Numbered from the stretch's first letter, positions 1 to 8,877 are shown. The stretch is DNA of 64,000 nucleotides from Flectobacillus rivi (GCF_030056655.1 NZ_JASHIE010000009.1:62001-126000), one strand, 5' to 3'. Numbers and translations are program-made. Notes: generated by a model not told the origin, from the letters alone.

Positions 1-536
1 ATAGCAGTTGGATAGAACAACACTTCGGCACCCATCAAAGCCGTAATGCGAGATGCTTCAGGGTACCACTGATCCCAGCAAATTAGGATACCAATTTTAG
101 CAAATTTGGTATCGAATACTTTGTATCCCAAATCACCTGGAGTAAAATAGAATTTCTCATAATACCCTGGATCGTCTGGAATGTGCATTTTACGATATTT
201 TCCTAAATACGTTCCGTCAGCATCCAAAACTGCCGTAGTGTTATGATATAATCCAGCGGCTCTTTTCTCAAATAATGAAGCGATAATGACAACGCCCAAT
301 TCTTTGGCAACAGCCGATAAGGTATCTGTCGATGGTCCTGGAATAGCCTCTGCTAATTTGAAGTTTTCGTGGTCTTCAACATCACAGAAATATAATGAAG
401 TAAATAACTCTTGAAGACAAACAATTTGAGCGCCTTTAGCGGCTGCTTCACGAATACCCGCAATAGCCTTTTGCATATTGCTAGCCACATCAGCCGAACA
501 AGACATTTGTACTAGGCCAATATTTACTTTTTTCAT
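1..536 (-). CDS. aguB: N-carbamoylputrescine amidase, C-terminus cut by window edge
   Basis: Carbon-nitrogen hydrolase that converts N-carbamoylputrescine to putrescine in the agmatine route to polyamines; cytoplasmic. My reading of the reverse strand from the ATG at 536 gives about 178 codons with no stop before base 1; the family is usually near 290 residues, so about 110 are missing. The nitrilase triad is intact: Glu43 in CLQELF, Lys116 in KYRKMHIPDD and Cys153 in LICWDQWYPE. The stretches YFCDVEDHENF and FYFTPGDLGYKVF are, from memory, typical of AguB rather than of other nitrilases. The start lies 5 bases after the stop of the GT9 gene, so the two are probably co-transcribed. Substrate assignment is by family resemblance only. 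Confidence 0.85.
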   Translation of the reverse strand, partial: MKKVNIGLVQMSCSADVASNMQKAIAGIREAAAKGAQIVCLQELFTSLYFCDVEDHENFKLAEAIPGPSTDTLSAVAKELGVVIIASLFEKRAAGLYHNTTAVLDADGTYLGKYRKMHIPDDPGYYEKFYFTPGDLGYKVFDTKFAKIGILICWDQWYPEASRITALMGAEVLFYPTA

Positions 537-541
537 GATAT

Positions 542-1525
542 TTAATTTGTTTTAAATAAATTCTGTTCTAAATCTTTAAAATTCAAATCGTTGATGCATT
601 TGAAATGCCCCAGTGGGCACTTTTCAAACCCAATTTTAGAGCATGGTCTACATCCGATTTCCTTATTTTCGATAGCTACAAATGGTGTTTGATAAGGATA
701 CATACCAAATTCAGGAACGGTATTTCCCCAAATCGATACCACTTTCTTTTTTAAGGCAGCCGCTACGTGCATCATGCCTGTATCGTGGCTAATTACCCAA
801 AGCGATTGCTGAATCAATGAGGCTGATTGATTGAGATTACAATTGCCACAAGTATTCAGAATAACCTTTCCTTTAAGTGCTTCCACCACCTGTTCTGCTT
901 CTGTTTTATCCTCTGGTCCACCTATCAGAATAATAGGATGCGATACTTCTTGGCATACTTCAATGATCTTTTTTACAGGAAGTTTCTTCGTTGCATGTTG
1001 TCCGCCAATGGCATAAACCACAAATCCTTTACGATATTCTTCTGGAAGCCAATCCGTTGGTAATTGGTCTTTTTCAGGAATAAAATAATCTAAGCCTTTG
1101 TTGTCATTCTTAATGCCAAGCGTTGCGGTAGTAGCCAAATAGCGGTCTACGATATGCACATGAGGCATCAGATTTTTTTTAAACTTAACTAAAATCCATT
1201 TTCTGAAATTGAGTTTGTCAAAACTAAAGGCTTTTACCCCCAACCTAAACTTAATAATTCGTGTTCGCAAATTGTTGTGAAGGTCGATGACATAATCAAA
1301 TTGTTCAGCTTTTAGTTCATCTACAAAAGTCGATAATGAGCCCTCCAACACATGGGTTTTATCCACATACGGATTGTTGTTCAGTAAAGACTGATAGCTT
1401 TTTTTTGTCGCAAAATGTACTTGAGCATCAGGATATTGTTGCTTGATACAGCGAATTACAGGAGTTGTCAATACAATATCACCAATAGATGAAAAGCGAA
1501 GAATAAGGAATTTTGTCTGAGGCAT
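542..1525 (-). CDS. Glycosyltransferase family 9 (heptosyltransferase-like)
   Basis: Cytoplasmic-face GT-B glycosyltransferase of the ADP-heptose:LPS heptosyltransferase type, likely adding a sugar to LPS core or another surface glycan. It has 327 residues from the ATG at 1525, chosen because FLILRFSSIGDIVLTTP is the usual GT9 N-terminus; an upstream in-frame start at 1558 would add 11 atypical residues. The C-terminal nucleotide-sugar motifs are visible: GGPED at about 202 and SHDTGMMHVAAAL at about 246, followed by WGNTVP. A Cys-rich tail (C292, C295, C303, C310) is the kind often seen in Bacteroidota GT9 proteins. A possible -7 box (TATCTTTG on the minus strand, 1548-1555) is 23 bases upstream. 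It probably leads an operon with aguB. The sugar and acceptor cannot be deduced. Confidence 0.85.
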   Translation of the reverse strand: MPQTKFLILRFSSIGDIVLTTPVIRCIKQQYPDAQVHFATKKSYQSLLNNNPYVDKTHVLEGSLSTFVDELKAEQFDYVIDLHNNLRTRIIKFRLGVKAFSFDKLNFRKWILVKFKKNLMPHVHIVDRYLATTATLGIKNDNKGLDYFIPEKDQLPTDWLPEEYRKGFVVYAIGGQHATKKLPVKKIIEVCQEVSHPIILIGGPEDKTEAEQVVEALKGKVILNTCGNCNLNQSASLIQQSLWVISHDTGMMHVAAALKKKVVSIWGNTVPEFGMYPYQTPFVAIENKEIGCRPCSKIGFEKCPLGHFKCINDLNFKDLEQNLFKTN

Positions 1526-1877
1526 GGTGGCCAGTGTTAATTTTTCGCAAAGATACACAAAATACTTTTCCGAATCACTTTGCGGGTGCTTTTGAGCTAT
1601 TGTCTTAACGTAGGAGTAAAGAATATAACCTGCCTTAGATTTTTGCTACAACATTATTATCACCTAAAAACAATAATAGGCATCTCTATCGGGAGAAGCC
1701 TATTAATAAGATTACCTAACCACTAATTGTTATTTGATGAGAACCTCAAGCGAAAGTTTATAAAACGTCGGAGATTACACACTCACAAATATTCAGAAAG
1801 AACTTTCATGCAAACAAACTATGGTTTGTAACAGGTCTATTTCGATTTGTATATGGGCGATATGAACTAACAACTGG
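1526..1877. other. Intergenic gap between two minus-strand genes
   Basis: No credible ORF. It contains the candidate -7 box of the GT9 gene (1548-1555) and a nested hairpin at 1675-1704 listed as a possible terminator. Nothing else recognisable. Confidence 0.5.
1675..1704 (-). terminator. Possible terminator hairpin
   Basis: AATAGGC at 1675-1681 pairs with GCCTATT at 1698-1704, and an inner CTC/GAG pair extends the stem. On the minus strand it is followed by ATTGTTTTTAGG, a short U tract. It lies about 170 bases past the stop of the secreted-protein gene at 1878-2588, which is far, so the assignment is tentative. Confidence 0.4.
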
Positions 1878-2588
1878 TTAGTTAGAAAGCTTTTTTAATG
1901 CATATTTTTCTTTTCCTTTGCGTCCTTTCATACAATCTTTGGTATCTGGGTCTTGCTGTTGACAGTCGATATTATAGATAATCAAAGAGTCGTCTTTAAA
2001 CTCATAAATGTAAGACTGACCAGTCATAGCGTCTTTGACTTTGTTGAGAACAATGAGGTCAAACGGTAGGATTTTTTCAATAAAATCACATTTCGGGAAA
2101 AAGTATTTGATATTAGGTAGCCCCGTTACTGTGCCATTTGCATTAAACTTGACTGGTTTGCCATTTAATTCATAATTGCCCTCAAATAAAATTTCCTCCA
2201 AACACATCGTTGGGTCGGTCGACTTGATTTTGACAAAGGATTCTTTACCAACTTTGATTTTCTTGTCTGCATCAATAATGCTTATCGCTCCGATTTTTTC
2301 TTTAGGTTCGGTGCGCCATAATTCATAGCCATTACCAACAGGTTTTAATACTGTTTCTTCGCCTTCATGGAAGTTCCAACCCAGAAACTGCCCACCTTTG
2401 AGTTGTTTGCTAAAAACAATATTACTCTGAAAATAACTAGAGAAAGCTTTCATGGGCGATTTGGTTTTCATGAGTGTATTGTAGTACTTTTCATTAATCC
2501 ACTGTCCAGCGAAAGGATTGGTTTGAGCAAAAAGATTTGGCGTTAATCCGAATAGGAAAACGAAGATTTTGAAATAACGAAAGGTCAT
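1878..2588 (-). CDS. Secreted protein of unknown function, lipocalin-sized
   Basis: Hypothetical exported protein of 236 residues. The start at 2588 is preferred over 2621 because it gives a compact signal peptide (MTFRYFKIFVFLFGLTPNLFAQ in two parts: basic start, hydrophobic core, cleavage after LFAQ at about 22). The mature part begins NPFAGQWINEKYYNTL, the opening of small lipocalin-like or ligand-binding beta proteins, and continues as alternating short strands. Two Cys-containing segments near the C-terminus (NIDCQQQDPDTKDCMKG) could form a disulfide in the periplasm. It diverges from glyS with about 150 bases between starts. No catalytic motif seen. The lipocalin comparison is based on size and strand pattern only. 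Confidence 0.65.
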   Translation of the reverse strand: MTFRYFKIFVFLFGLTPNLFAQTNPFAGQWINEKYYNTLMKTKSPMKAFSSYFQSNIVFSKQLKGGQFLGWNFHEGEETVLKPVGNGYELWRTEPKEKIGAISIIDADKKIKVGKESFVKIKSTDPTMCLEEILFEGNYELNGKPVKFNANGTVTGLPNIKYFFPKCDFIEKILPFDLIVLNKVKDAMTGQSYIYEFKDDSLIIYNIDCQQQDPDTKDCMKGRKGKEKYALKKLSN

Positions 2589-2742
2589 TTTGAGAAAAAA
2601 TTTAGGGTTCAGTGGAAGCAAGTTAATGAATTATTACAAAAGTCAGCAAGAAAAGGGATAACTTTACAGACCGAACGTAAACCTCTCAATTTACAAGGCT
2701 GAGGTTGGACGTCGATGATTGATTTTTGAAACCGAAAAAACA

Positions 2743-4236
2743 ATGGCTGAACAGAAACAAGATACGGCATCTGCATTAAAAGACATTATTTCACATGCCA
2801 AAGAATATGGCTTTGTGTTTCCTTCTTCTGAGATTTATGACGGTCTACAAGCCGTATATGACTACGGTCAAAATGGTGTTGAGTTAAAAAACAACCTTAA
2901 AACTTTGTGGTGGAAAGCGATGACTATGTTGAACGACAACGTAGTAGGTATTGATGCTTCCATCTTTATGCACCCTCTCACTTGGAAAGCTTCTGGGCAC
3001 GTTGACTCTTTCAACGACCCAATGATTGATAACAAAGATTCGAAAAAACGCTACCGTGCCGACCAATTGTTGGAAGGTCGCGCTGAAGAATACGAAAAAG
3101 CTGGTACTCCAGAAAAAGGCAAAGCTTTATTGGAAGCTATGGCAAAAGCTATGACCGACGACGATATGTCTGGCTTACGTCAATTGATTTTGGATGAAGA
3201 AATTAAATGCCCTATTTCAGGTACAGGCAACTGGACCGAAGTTCGTCAGTTCAACTTGATGTTCTCGACACAAGTAGGTGCAGTTTCTGAAGATGCTTCA
3301 TTGATTTACCTTCGTCCAGAAACGGCTCAGGGTATCTTTGTAAACTTCTTGAACGTACAAAAATCAGGTCGTATGAAAGTGCCATTTGGTATTGCCCAAA
3401 TTGGTAAGGCTTTCCGTAACGAGATTGTAGCTCGTAACTTCATTTTCCGTATGCGTGAATTTGAACAAATGGAAATGCAATTTTTCTGTCGCCCTGGTAC
3501 CGAAATGCAATGGTATAATGCTTGGAAAGAAACTCGTTTGAAATTCCACAAAGCTATTGGTTTGCCAGCAGAAAAATTACGTTACCACGACCACGAGAAA
3601 TTGGCTCACTATGCCAATGCTGCTGTGGATATTGAGTATGAATTCCCATTCGGTTTCAAAGAAATGGAAGGTATTCACTCTCGTACAGATTTTGACTTAA
3701 AATCGCACCAAGGACTTTCGAAGAAAAAACAACAATACTTCGATGCAGACTTGGACGAAAATGGTAAACCTTACGGAAATTATATTCCATACGTGGTAGA
3801 AACGTCGGTAGGAGCCGACCGTTTGTTCTTAGCAGTACTTTGTAATGCTTATACTAACGAGGTAGTAGGCGAGGGAGAAGCAGCGAAAGAAAGAACATAC
3901 TTGAAGTTCCACCCATCTGTTGCTCCAATCAAGGCAGCCGTGTTGCCATTGGTGAAAAAAGACGGTTTAGCAGAAAAAGCACAAGATATTTACCATTCAT
4001 TGAAGCGTTCATTCAACGTAACTTATGATGATGGTGGAGCGATTGGTAAGCGTTATACTCGCCAAGACTTGGCAGGAACACCTTTCTGTATTGCTGTGGA
4101 TTACCAAACAATGGAAGATAATACCGTTACGATTCGTCACCGTGATAGCATGGAGCAGGAGCGTGTAGCGATTGCTGATCTTCGTGAAAAAATTGGCTTT
4201 GCTGTTTCGATGGAGAGAGTTTTTGAGCAATTGTAA
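2743..4236 (+). CDS. glyS: Glycyl-tRNA synthetase, class II homodimeric type
   Basis: Charges tRNA-Gly with glycine using ATP; cytoplasmic and essential. The single-chain form has 497 residues, normal for the eukaryote-like dimeric enzyme of Bacteroidota, not the alpha2/beta2 proteobacterial type. Class II signatures are visible: motif 2 FRNEIVARNFIFRMREFE from residue 224, preceded by LRPETAQGIFVNF, and motif 3 GADRLFLAVL from residue 357. The C-terminal anticodon-binding domain begins near KFHPSVAPIKAAVLPL. The ATG at 2743 (MAEQKQDTAS) is chosen; an upstream in-frame TTG at 2719 would add 8 residues without support. A near-consensus -7 box TAACTTTA lies at 2659-2666. A strong terminator follows directly. 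Confidence 0.96.
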   Translation: MAEQKQDTASALKDIISHAKEYGFVFPSSEIYDGLQAVYDYGQNGVELKNNLKTLWWKAMTMLNDNVVGIDASIFMHPLTWKASGHVDSFNDPMIDNKDSKKRYRADQLLEGRAEEYEKAGTPEKGKALLEAMAKAMTDDDMSGLRQLILDEEIKCPISGTGNWTEVRQFNLMFSTQVGAVSEDASLIYLRPETAQGIFVNFLNVQKSGRMKVPFGIAQIGKAFRNEIVARNFIFRMREFEQMEMQFFCRPGTEMQWYNAWKETRLKFHKAIGLPAEKLRYHDHEKLAHYANAAVDIEYEFPFGFKEMEGIHSRTDFDLKSHQGLSKKKQQYFDADLDENGKPYGNYIPYVVETSVGADRLFLAVLCNAYTNEVVGEGEAAKERTYLKFHPSVAPIKAAVLPLVKKDGLAEKAQDIYHSLKRSFNVTYDDGGAIGKRYTRQDLAGTPFCIAVDYQTMEDNTVTIRHRDSMEQERVAIADLREKIGFAVSMERVFEQL

Positions 4237-4259
4237 AAGATTCTTTTTTAAAATATAAA

Positions 4260-4292
4260 AACGCCTAGTAAGTTCGCTTGCTAGGCGTTTTT
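4260..4292 (+). terminator. Rho-independent terminator of glyS
   Basis: AACGCCTAG (4260-4268) pairs with CTAGGCGTT (4281-4289). An inner AAG/CTT pair closes on a TTCG tetraloop, and a T run follows. It is 24 bases past the glyS stop. Confidence 0.85.
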
Positions 4293-4430
4293 GTTGAAAT
4301 ATCTTCGTAAACAATTCTGGTTTGTTTTTTTAAACTGAAACTCCTTTTTTCTAGAGTTTTTCAAGGTAAAATATAACTCACAAAAAAATCTCAGTAACTT
4401 TATTTTGTCAAACAATAAAACATTTGTAAC

Positions 4431-4601
4431 ATGATTACTATCAACAACGAAGGCGAATACGAAAAAGCTTCAGACCGTGCAGACGAAATTTTTGGTGCAA
4501 AACCTGGCACACCCGAACACAAAGAATTACAAGAGTTATTGAAAGCTTTGAAAAAGTATGAAGATGATTTTGTGAAAATGTTGAAAGGTTATAATTCCTA
4601 A
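4431..4601 (+). CDS. 56-residue protein resembling the N-terminal segment of HigA-type antitoxins
   Basis: Small acidic cytoplasmic protein, translated by hand from ATG 4431 to TAA 4599-4601. Its core (EYEKASDRADEIFGAKPGTP then HKELQELLKALKKYEDDF) closely resembles the N-terminal helical segment that precedes the helix-turn-helix in long HigA-type antitoxins, where a pattern like DYEAAL-RIEEL-AEPGTPE-DELELL--LV-AYE recurs (family knowledge from memory). Here the protein stops before any DNA-binding domain and no HigB-like toxin lies next to it. It sits alone between the glyS terminator and a secreted peptidase gene. It could be a domesticated antitoxin remnant, a free-standing regulator, or an unrelated helical hairpin. 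It was too short for an automatic ORF list. Confidence 0.7.
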   Translation: MITINNEGEYEKASDRADEIFGAKPGTPEHKELQELLKALKKYEDDFVKMLKGYNS

Positions 4602-4639
4602 TTGTCTTCAAACTTTATATTCAATTTGCTTTTACACTC

Positions 4640-5764
4640 ATGAAACAAACTTACCTCTTTTTGATTTTTGTGTCGATGGCATTGAATTTATCGGCACAAA
4701 AAAGACTACGTGATTATGGCGTCAAAATCGGCGTCATGAAAACAGGAACGCTTAATGCCATCACTGATGTCAAGGGCGTGAAGGTAGGTCATACCACTAT
4801 TCAACAGGGCGATACCATTAATACAGGAGTAACAGCTATTATTCCTGCCGAAGGGAATCTTTTTCAAAGTAAAGTGCCAGCAGCAATATACATAGGCAAT
4901 GGCTTTGGAAAACTCATGGGAATATCTCAAGTAAAAGAACTGGGTAATATAGAAACGCCTATTATCCTGACCAACACCTTGTCGATTGCCACTGCTGCTG
5001 ATGCCATCATTGACTATTCAGTATCCCAAAAAGAAAATCAAAATCTACGTTCTGTCAATGCAATTGTTGGAGAAACCAACGATAGCTATCTCAATGATAT
5101 AGTGGGTCGTCATGTCAAAAAGCAACATGTACTAAAGGCAATTGAGAATGCCACAAATGGTGCGGTGACTGAAGGAAATGTAGGTGCAGGAACAGGAACG
5201 GTTTGTTTTGGTTTTAAGGGCGGTATTGGTACAGCCTCAAGAGTATTGCCCAAAGCATCGGGTGGATATACCGTTGGTGTGCTGGTACAAACCAATTTTG
5301 GAGGCGTATTGCAAATCGATGGAGTACCCGTAGGCGTGGCGCTGAACCAATATTTTCTCAATAACCAGCTCAATGACCCTGCCGATGGTTCTTGTATGAT
5401 TGTAGTGATTACTGATGCACCAGTTACGTCCAGAAACCTCGAACGAATCGCTAAAAGAGCCATGATGGGATTAGCCAAAACGGGTGGTATTGCCTCCAAT
5501 GGAAGTGGTGATTATGTCATTGCTATATCCAATGCAGAAGACCTACGTGTTGCTCACGATTCTAAAGAAAAATTGCAAACCGTACAAGAACTACGAAATG
5601 ATGAGGTTTCGCCTTTATTTTTGGCTACCATTGAAGCCACAGAGGAGGCTATTCTTAATTCACTTTTTGCTGCCAAAACCCTTAAAGGTAAAAACGGAAC
5701 GATTCAAGCGTTACCCATTGATAAAACAATTGGGTTGCTGAGAGAGTATAAGAAAATCAATTGA
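4640..5764 (+). CDS. Secreted P1/S58 family peptidase (DmpA-like aminopeptidase)
   Basis: Predicted self-cleaving N-terminal-nucleophile aminopeptidase, exported to the periplasm. It has 374 residues: a signal peptide of about 20 (MKQTYLFLIFVSMALNLSAQ), then the S58 fold opening with ITDVKGVKVGHTT. In DmpA the precursor is cut between Gly249 and Ser250 to expose the catalytic Ser (family knowledge); here the equivalent Gly250-Ser251 is present in DPADGSCMIVVITDAP. Also present are EGNVGAGTGT near 179 and NGSGDYVIAI near 287. The start fits the signal peptide. It is 38 bases after the small HigA-N-like gene and may share its transcript. D-amino-acid, beta-peptide or ordinary dipeptide substrates cannot be distinguished from sequence. 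Confidence 0.88.
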   Translation: MKQTYLFLIFVSMALNLSAQKRLRDYGVKIGVMKTGTLNAITDVKGVKVGHTTIQQGDTINTGVTAIIPAEGNLFQSKVPAAIYIGNGFGKLMGISQVKELGNIETPIILTNTLSIATAADAIIDYSVSQKENQNLRSVNAIVGETNDSYLNDIVGRHVKKQHVLKAIENATNGAVTEGNVGAGTGTVCFGFKGGIGTASRVLPKASGGYTVGVLVQTNFGGVLQIDGVPVGVALNQYFLNNQLNDPADGSCMIVVITDAPVTSRNLERIAKRAMMGLAKTGGIASNGSGDYVIAISNAEDLRVAHDSKEKLQTVQELRNDEVSPLFLATIEATEEAILNSLFAAKTLKGKNGTIQALPIDKTIGLLREYKKIN

Positions 5765-5766
5765 GT

Positions 5767-5840
5767 GAACAGTGGCAAAGGCACAAAGTAATCCAGTGTT
5801 TAAAATGGAATACCCCCTTTGTCCCTATGTGCCTCTGTTC
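5767..5840. repeat. Imperfect long inverted repeat after peptidase gene
   Basis: GAACAG (5767-5772) pairs with CTGTTC (5835-5840), and GGCACAAAG-like and CTTTGTCCC-TATGTGCC-like arms continue inward. The phrase 'GGCACAAAG' mirrored in this way is, from memory, a common interspersed motif in Bacteroidota intergenic DNA. It may act as the terminator of the peptidase gene. Confidence 0.45.
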
Positions 5841-5866
5841 CTGTTCCCTTCATTTAATAATTTCTC

Positions 5867-6478
5867 ATGAAAAAACTAACCCTTCTTCTCTGCTTCGCCA
5901 TTGGCGCTAAAGCACAAGTCAAAACACTCCCTTTTGACAAAAAAGTCCCTACTGGTATTTCCGTAAAAGGCAAAGTATCAGATGCTATTAAGTGGCAAGA
6001 TCAGACGGGCGAAAATATTGTTTTTCTGAGCCTTGAAAGAAAACAAGTTACTGGCGTAGATACACCTTCTGGAGATGCCCAAACTGCCAAAGTGCATGCA
6101 TATCAGTATAACAAACAAGGGGATAAATACCAACTTGTTTGGGAATTGAAAGATGGCATAGACGAATGCCCATTGGATGTTGCTGCTACATTTATTCCTA
6201 AATCGCTACAAGTAACTGACCTTGATGCAAACCAAAAAGGAGAAGTATCTTTTTTGTACAAAACAGCTTGCCGTGGCGATGTGAGTCCAGCTGCATTGAA
6301 ATTATTGGTCTATGAACAAAAAAGCAAATATATTCTCCGTGGCGAAACTTATGTCAAAATGGTGAAAGAGGGCGGTAAGTTTACGATCGACAAAAGTTTT
6401 ACCACCGCACCAAAGGGCTTTTTAGATTTTGCTAAAAAACAATGGAATAAATTCAAAGTGGAAGAAAGCTTTGAATAG
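5867..6478 (+). CDS. Exported protein of unknown function
   Basis: Periplasmic or secreted protein of 203 residues with a short signal peptide (MKKLTLLLCFAIGAKAQ). The mature part, VSDAIKWQDQTGENIVFLS onward, reads as a small mixed alpha/beta domain. Two Cys residues (in DECPLDVAATF and KTACRGDVSP) are spaced to allow a disulfide. The pattern (VKGKVSDAIKWQD, GENIVFLS, DLDANQKGEVSFLYKTACR) reminds me of the uncharacterised M949_RS01915 family loosely linked to surface polysaccharide in Bacteroidota; this is from memory and unverified. It follows the P1 peptidase on the same strand with about 100 bases between. No catalytic motif recognised. Confidence 0.7.
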   Translation: MKKLTLLLCFAIGAKAQVKTLPFDKKVPTGISVKGKVSDAIKWQDQTGENIVFLSLERKQVTGVDTPSGDAQTAKVHAYQYNKQGDKYQLVWELKDGIDECPLDVAATFIPKSLQVTDLDANQKGEVSFLYKTACRGDVSPAALKLLVYEQKSKYILRGETYVKMVKEGGKFTIDKSFTTAPKGFLDFAKKQWNKFKVEESFE

Positions 6479-6538
6479 AAATAGAGAGTGACAATTTCGG
6501 ATATTAGATATCGGATTGCGGATGTATAGCATATTACC

Positions 6539-6655
6539 GCCTTTGTTGGAGTTTTTTCTCCAACAAACTTGCGTAAGCAACAAAGGCACTATCCTTGTTA
6601 TTTAACTGTGGCTAGTTGCTGACGCTTATCTCGTTAGAAAAAACTTCAACGAGGA
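6539..6655. repeat. REP-like cluster of hairpins
   Basis: TTGTTGGAG and CTCCAACAA make a 9-bp stem with a short T loop at about 6544-6567. The outer CCTTTGTTG/CAACAAAGG arms (ending at about 6586) enclose that stem plus CTTGCGTAAG. A further CTCGTT...AACGAG stem sits at about 6631-6653. No ORF is present. The GTTGCT/GCAAC core recurs at 47698-47713. Confidence 0.5.
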
Positions 6656-6728
6656 CGAAAATCATTCTTAAAGTCCTAACCCACAATTATATATTAATTT
6701 ATGATAACCCTTCATTTAAAACTATTTT

Positions 6729-8126
6729 ATGAAAAAAACAATCTCAACAATCTTACTGGCCACGCTAGTAAGCTGGCAAGTAACTCATGCCCAAGGACCA
6801 CGAACTGCCGAGGTATGGCTGACTCATGCAGATCAATCAAAACTGTTTGAGAAACAAGCTGAAACCTTTACGTTCAGTCCCCAATCAAGTATACTTCCTA
6901 CGATTTTTGTAGATGAAAAACAGAAGTTTCAATCTATGGATGGGTTTGGATTTACCTTGACAGGAGGAAGTGCAACTTTGTTATGGCAAATGGATACCGA
7001 CAAACGTAAAGCACTTTTGAAGGAACTGTTTGCTTTCGATGGTAAAAATATTGGTATTAGCTATCTACGCGTTAGTATTGGAGCTTCAGATTTGAGCGAT
7101 CACGTATTTACTTACAATGATTTGCCGACTGGTCAAACTGATGAAAAGATTCAAAAGTTTGATTTGACAGAGGAAAAAAAGGCTCTAATTCCTATTCTAA
7201 GAGAGATTTTGGCAATTAATCCTGCTATTAAAATTTTAGGTTCGCCTTGGACACCGCCCGTGTGGATGAAGACCAATGGTAACTCGAAAGGAGGAAGCCT
7301 TTTGCCAAAATATTATGATGCCTACGCTTTATACTTGGTCAAATATATTCAAAGTATGAAAAAAGAAGGTGTCAATATTGATGCTATCACCATTCAGAAC
7401 GAGCCATTGCATCCAGGCAATAATCCAAGTTTGTTGATGCAACCTGAAGAACAAGGAGCCTTTATAAAACAAAGTTTAGGTAAAGCGTTTAAATCAGCAA
7501 AAATTACTACTAAAATCTGGTTATATGACCACAACGCCGACAGACCAGATTATCCAATTGCTATCTTAAATGACCCAGAAGTACGCCAGTATGTCGACGG
7601 TTCAGCTTTTCACTTGTATGGAGGAAGCGTAGAAAGTATTAGACAAGTACACGAAGCTCATCCAGACAAGAATCTTTATTTTACAGAACAATGGATTGGA
7701 GCCCCTGGGAATTTTGCAGGAGATTTGGCATGGCACACTAAGACCTTAATCATTGGAGCGCCGCGCAACTGGTGCAAAACGGTATTGGAATGGAATCTCG
7801 CTGCTGACCCACAGCAAAATCCACATACAGAAGGAGGTTGTACAGAATGTTTGGGAGCTCTGACGATTGATAAAAACGAGATTAAGCGTAATCCAGCCTA
7901 TTATATTGTAGCGCATGCTTCAAAATTTGTCCGTCCCAACGCTCAAAGAATTGCCTCAAATACAACTATGGGATTACAAAATATTGCATTTAAAACAGCA
8001 GAAGGGCGTATTGTTCTGATTGTTTTAAATGAAAGTAACAAACCTTCAACTTTTATGATTAGTCATCAAAACAAGAAAATCCAGCAGACTCTTCCTGCAG
8101 GAACGGTGGCTACTTATGTATGGTAA
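6729..8126 (+). CDS. Glycoside hydrolase family 30, secreted glucosylceramidase-like
   Basis: Exported retaining beta-glycosidase, likely beta-1,6-glucanase, glucosylceramidase-like or a related activity. It has 465 residues with a signal peptide of about 21. The fold begins with FQSMDGFGFTLTGGSA, the classic GH30 opening, followed by LRVSIGASDLS and ILGSPWTPPVWMKTNG. The acid/base is Glu225 in TIQNEP and the nucleophile is Glu320 in YFTEQWIG, both correctly placed for clan GH-A. A C-terminal beta-sandwich starts near FVRPNAQRIAS and ends at YVW. No SusC/D genes are next to it. It is preceded by the hairpin cluster at 6539-6655. Linkage specificity cannot be assigned from sequence alone. Confidence 0.93.
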   Translation: MKKTISTILLATLVSWQVTHAQGPRTAEVWLTHADQSKLFEKQAETFTFSPQSSILPTIFVDEKQKFQSMDGFGFTLTGGSATLLWQMDTDKRKALLKELFAFDGKNIGISYLRVSIGASDLSDHVFTYNDLPTGQTDEKIQKFDLTEEKKALIPILREILAINPAIKILGSPWTPPVWMKTNGNSKGGSLLPKYYDAYALYLVKYIQSMKKEGVNIDAITIQNEPLHPGNNPSLLMQPEEQGAFIKQSLGKAFKSAKITTKIWLYDHNADRPDYPIAILNDPEVRQYVDGSAFHLYGGSVESIRQVHEAHPDKNLYFTEQWIGAPGNFAGDLAWHTKTLIIGAPRNWCKTVLEWNLAADPQQNPHTEGGCTECLGALTIDKNEIKRNPAYYIVAHASKFVRPNAQRIASNTTMGLQNIAFKTAEGRIVLIVLNESNKPSTFMISHQNKKIQQTLPAGTVATYVW

Positions 8127-8331
8127 GGTACAGTATCTATCATGGAAAAGGGCAATAAATTGCCATATAAAATGAATCATGTTCATTAGTGATAAACGAC
8201 TAAAAAATATTTTTTCTGAAAAAAAGTATAATTAAAGGACGAAAAAATACGTTGCAATTAGTACAGAATCTTTTAATTATGAAGATTTTGTACTAATTTG
8301 CAAAGAGTTACCTTTTAGAAGCCTTAATATT

Positions 8332-8877
8332 ATGCTAAAAAAAATATTTCTAACCTGCATTCTCATTACTTCTGGTATCGCCTCCAAAGCACAACAAATT
8401 CGGAAAGATACTACCGAAACAAGGTCTAGTTATCATCCCTTGTCGATTGTCAACAATCTTCTCGGTTTTGCTCATGATCACCTACATTTTAGGTATCGTT
8501 CGGGAGGAAGTTCTACAAGCGGATTCGACTGTTCTGGCTTTGTCCGTTATTGTTTTCGTAACTTTGGCATGATGCTTCCCCACGGCAGTGCAGCACAATC
8601 TTTAATTGGAGATGAAATAGCAAAAGCAGAAGCTCTTCCAGGCGATTTAATCTTTTTTAAAGGACATAATTCAGGGAGTAGCCGTATAGGTCACGTTGGC
8701 ATTATTACTGAAGTTGGTGATACCTATATCAAGTTTATACATTCAGCTTGGAACGGTGGTGTGCGCTATGATTATCTGGAGTCTGACTATTATCGTAGAA
8801 GATTTATTAGTATCAAACGTGTAGTTGGATTGCTCGATATGGTACCTCAGCGCAAAGCTAATTCGTTTAAAAAATAA
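8332..8877 (+). CDS. Secreted NlpC/P60 (C40) peptidase
   Basis: Predicted murein endopeptidase of 181 residues that would cut stem peptides (D-Glu to L-Lys/DAP type bonds) in the periplasm. A signal peptide of about 20 ends SKAQQ. The catalytic set is complete: Cys67 in GFDCSGFVRYCF, His121 in RIGHVGIITE and His137 in FIHSAW. The lack of SH3 domains makes it a minimal, single-domain form like Spr/MepS. The upstream 205 bases are AT-rich with a near-consensus box just before the start. It is isolated from cell-division genes. Peptide specificity is inferred from the family. Confidence 0.92.
   Translation: MLKKIFLTCILITSGIASKAQQIRKDTTETRSSYHPLSIVNNLLGFAHDHLHFRYRSGGSSTSGFDCSGFVRYCFRNFGMMLPHGSAAQSLIGDEIAKAEALPGDLIFFKGHNSGSSRIGHVGIITEVGDTYIKFIHSAWNGGVRYDYLESDYYRRRFISIKRVVGLLDMVPQRKANSFKK

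Noticed and set aside
5110..5499. 129-codon ORF antisense to the P1 peptidase gene
   Set aside because: It is a shadow of a strong coding frame; the peptidase has catalytic motifs and a signal peptide.
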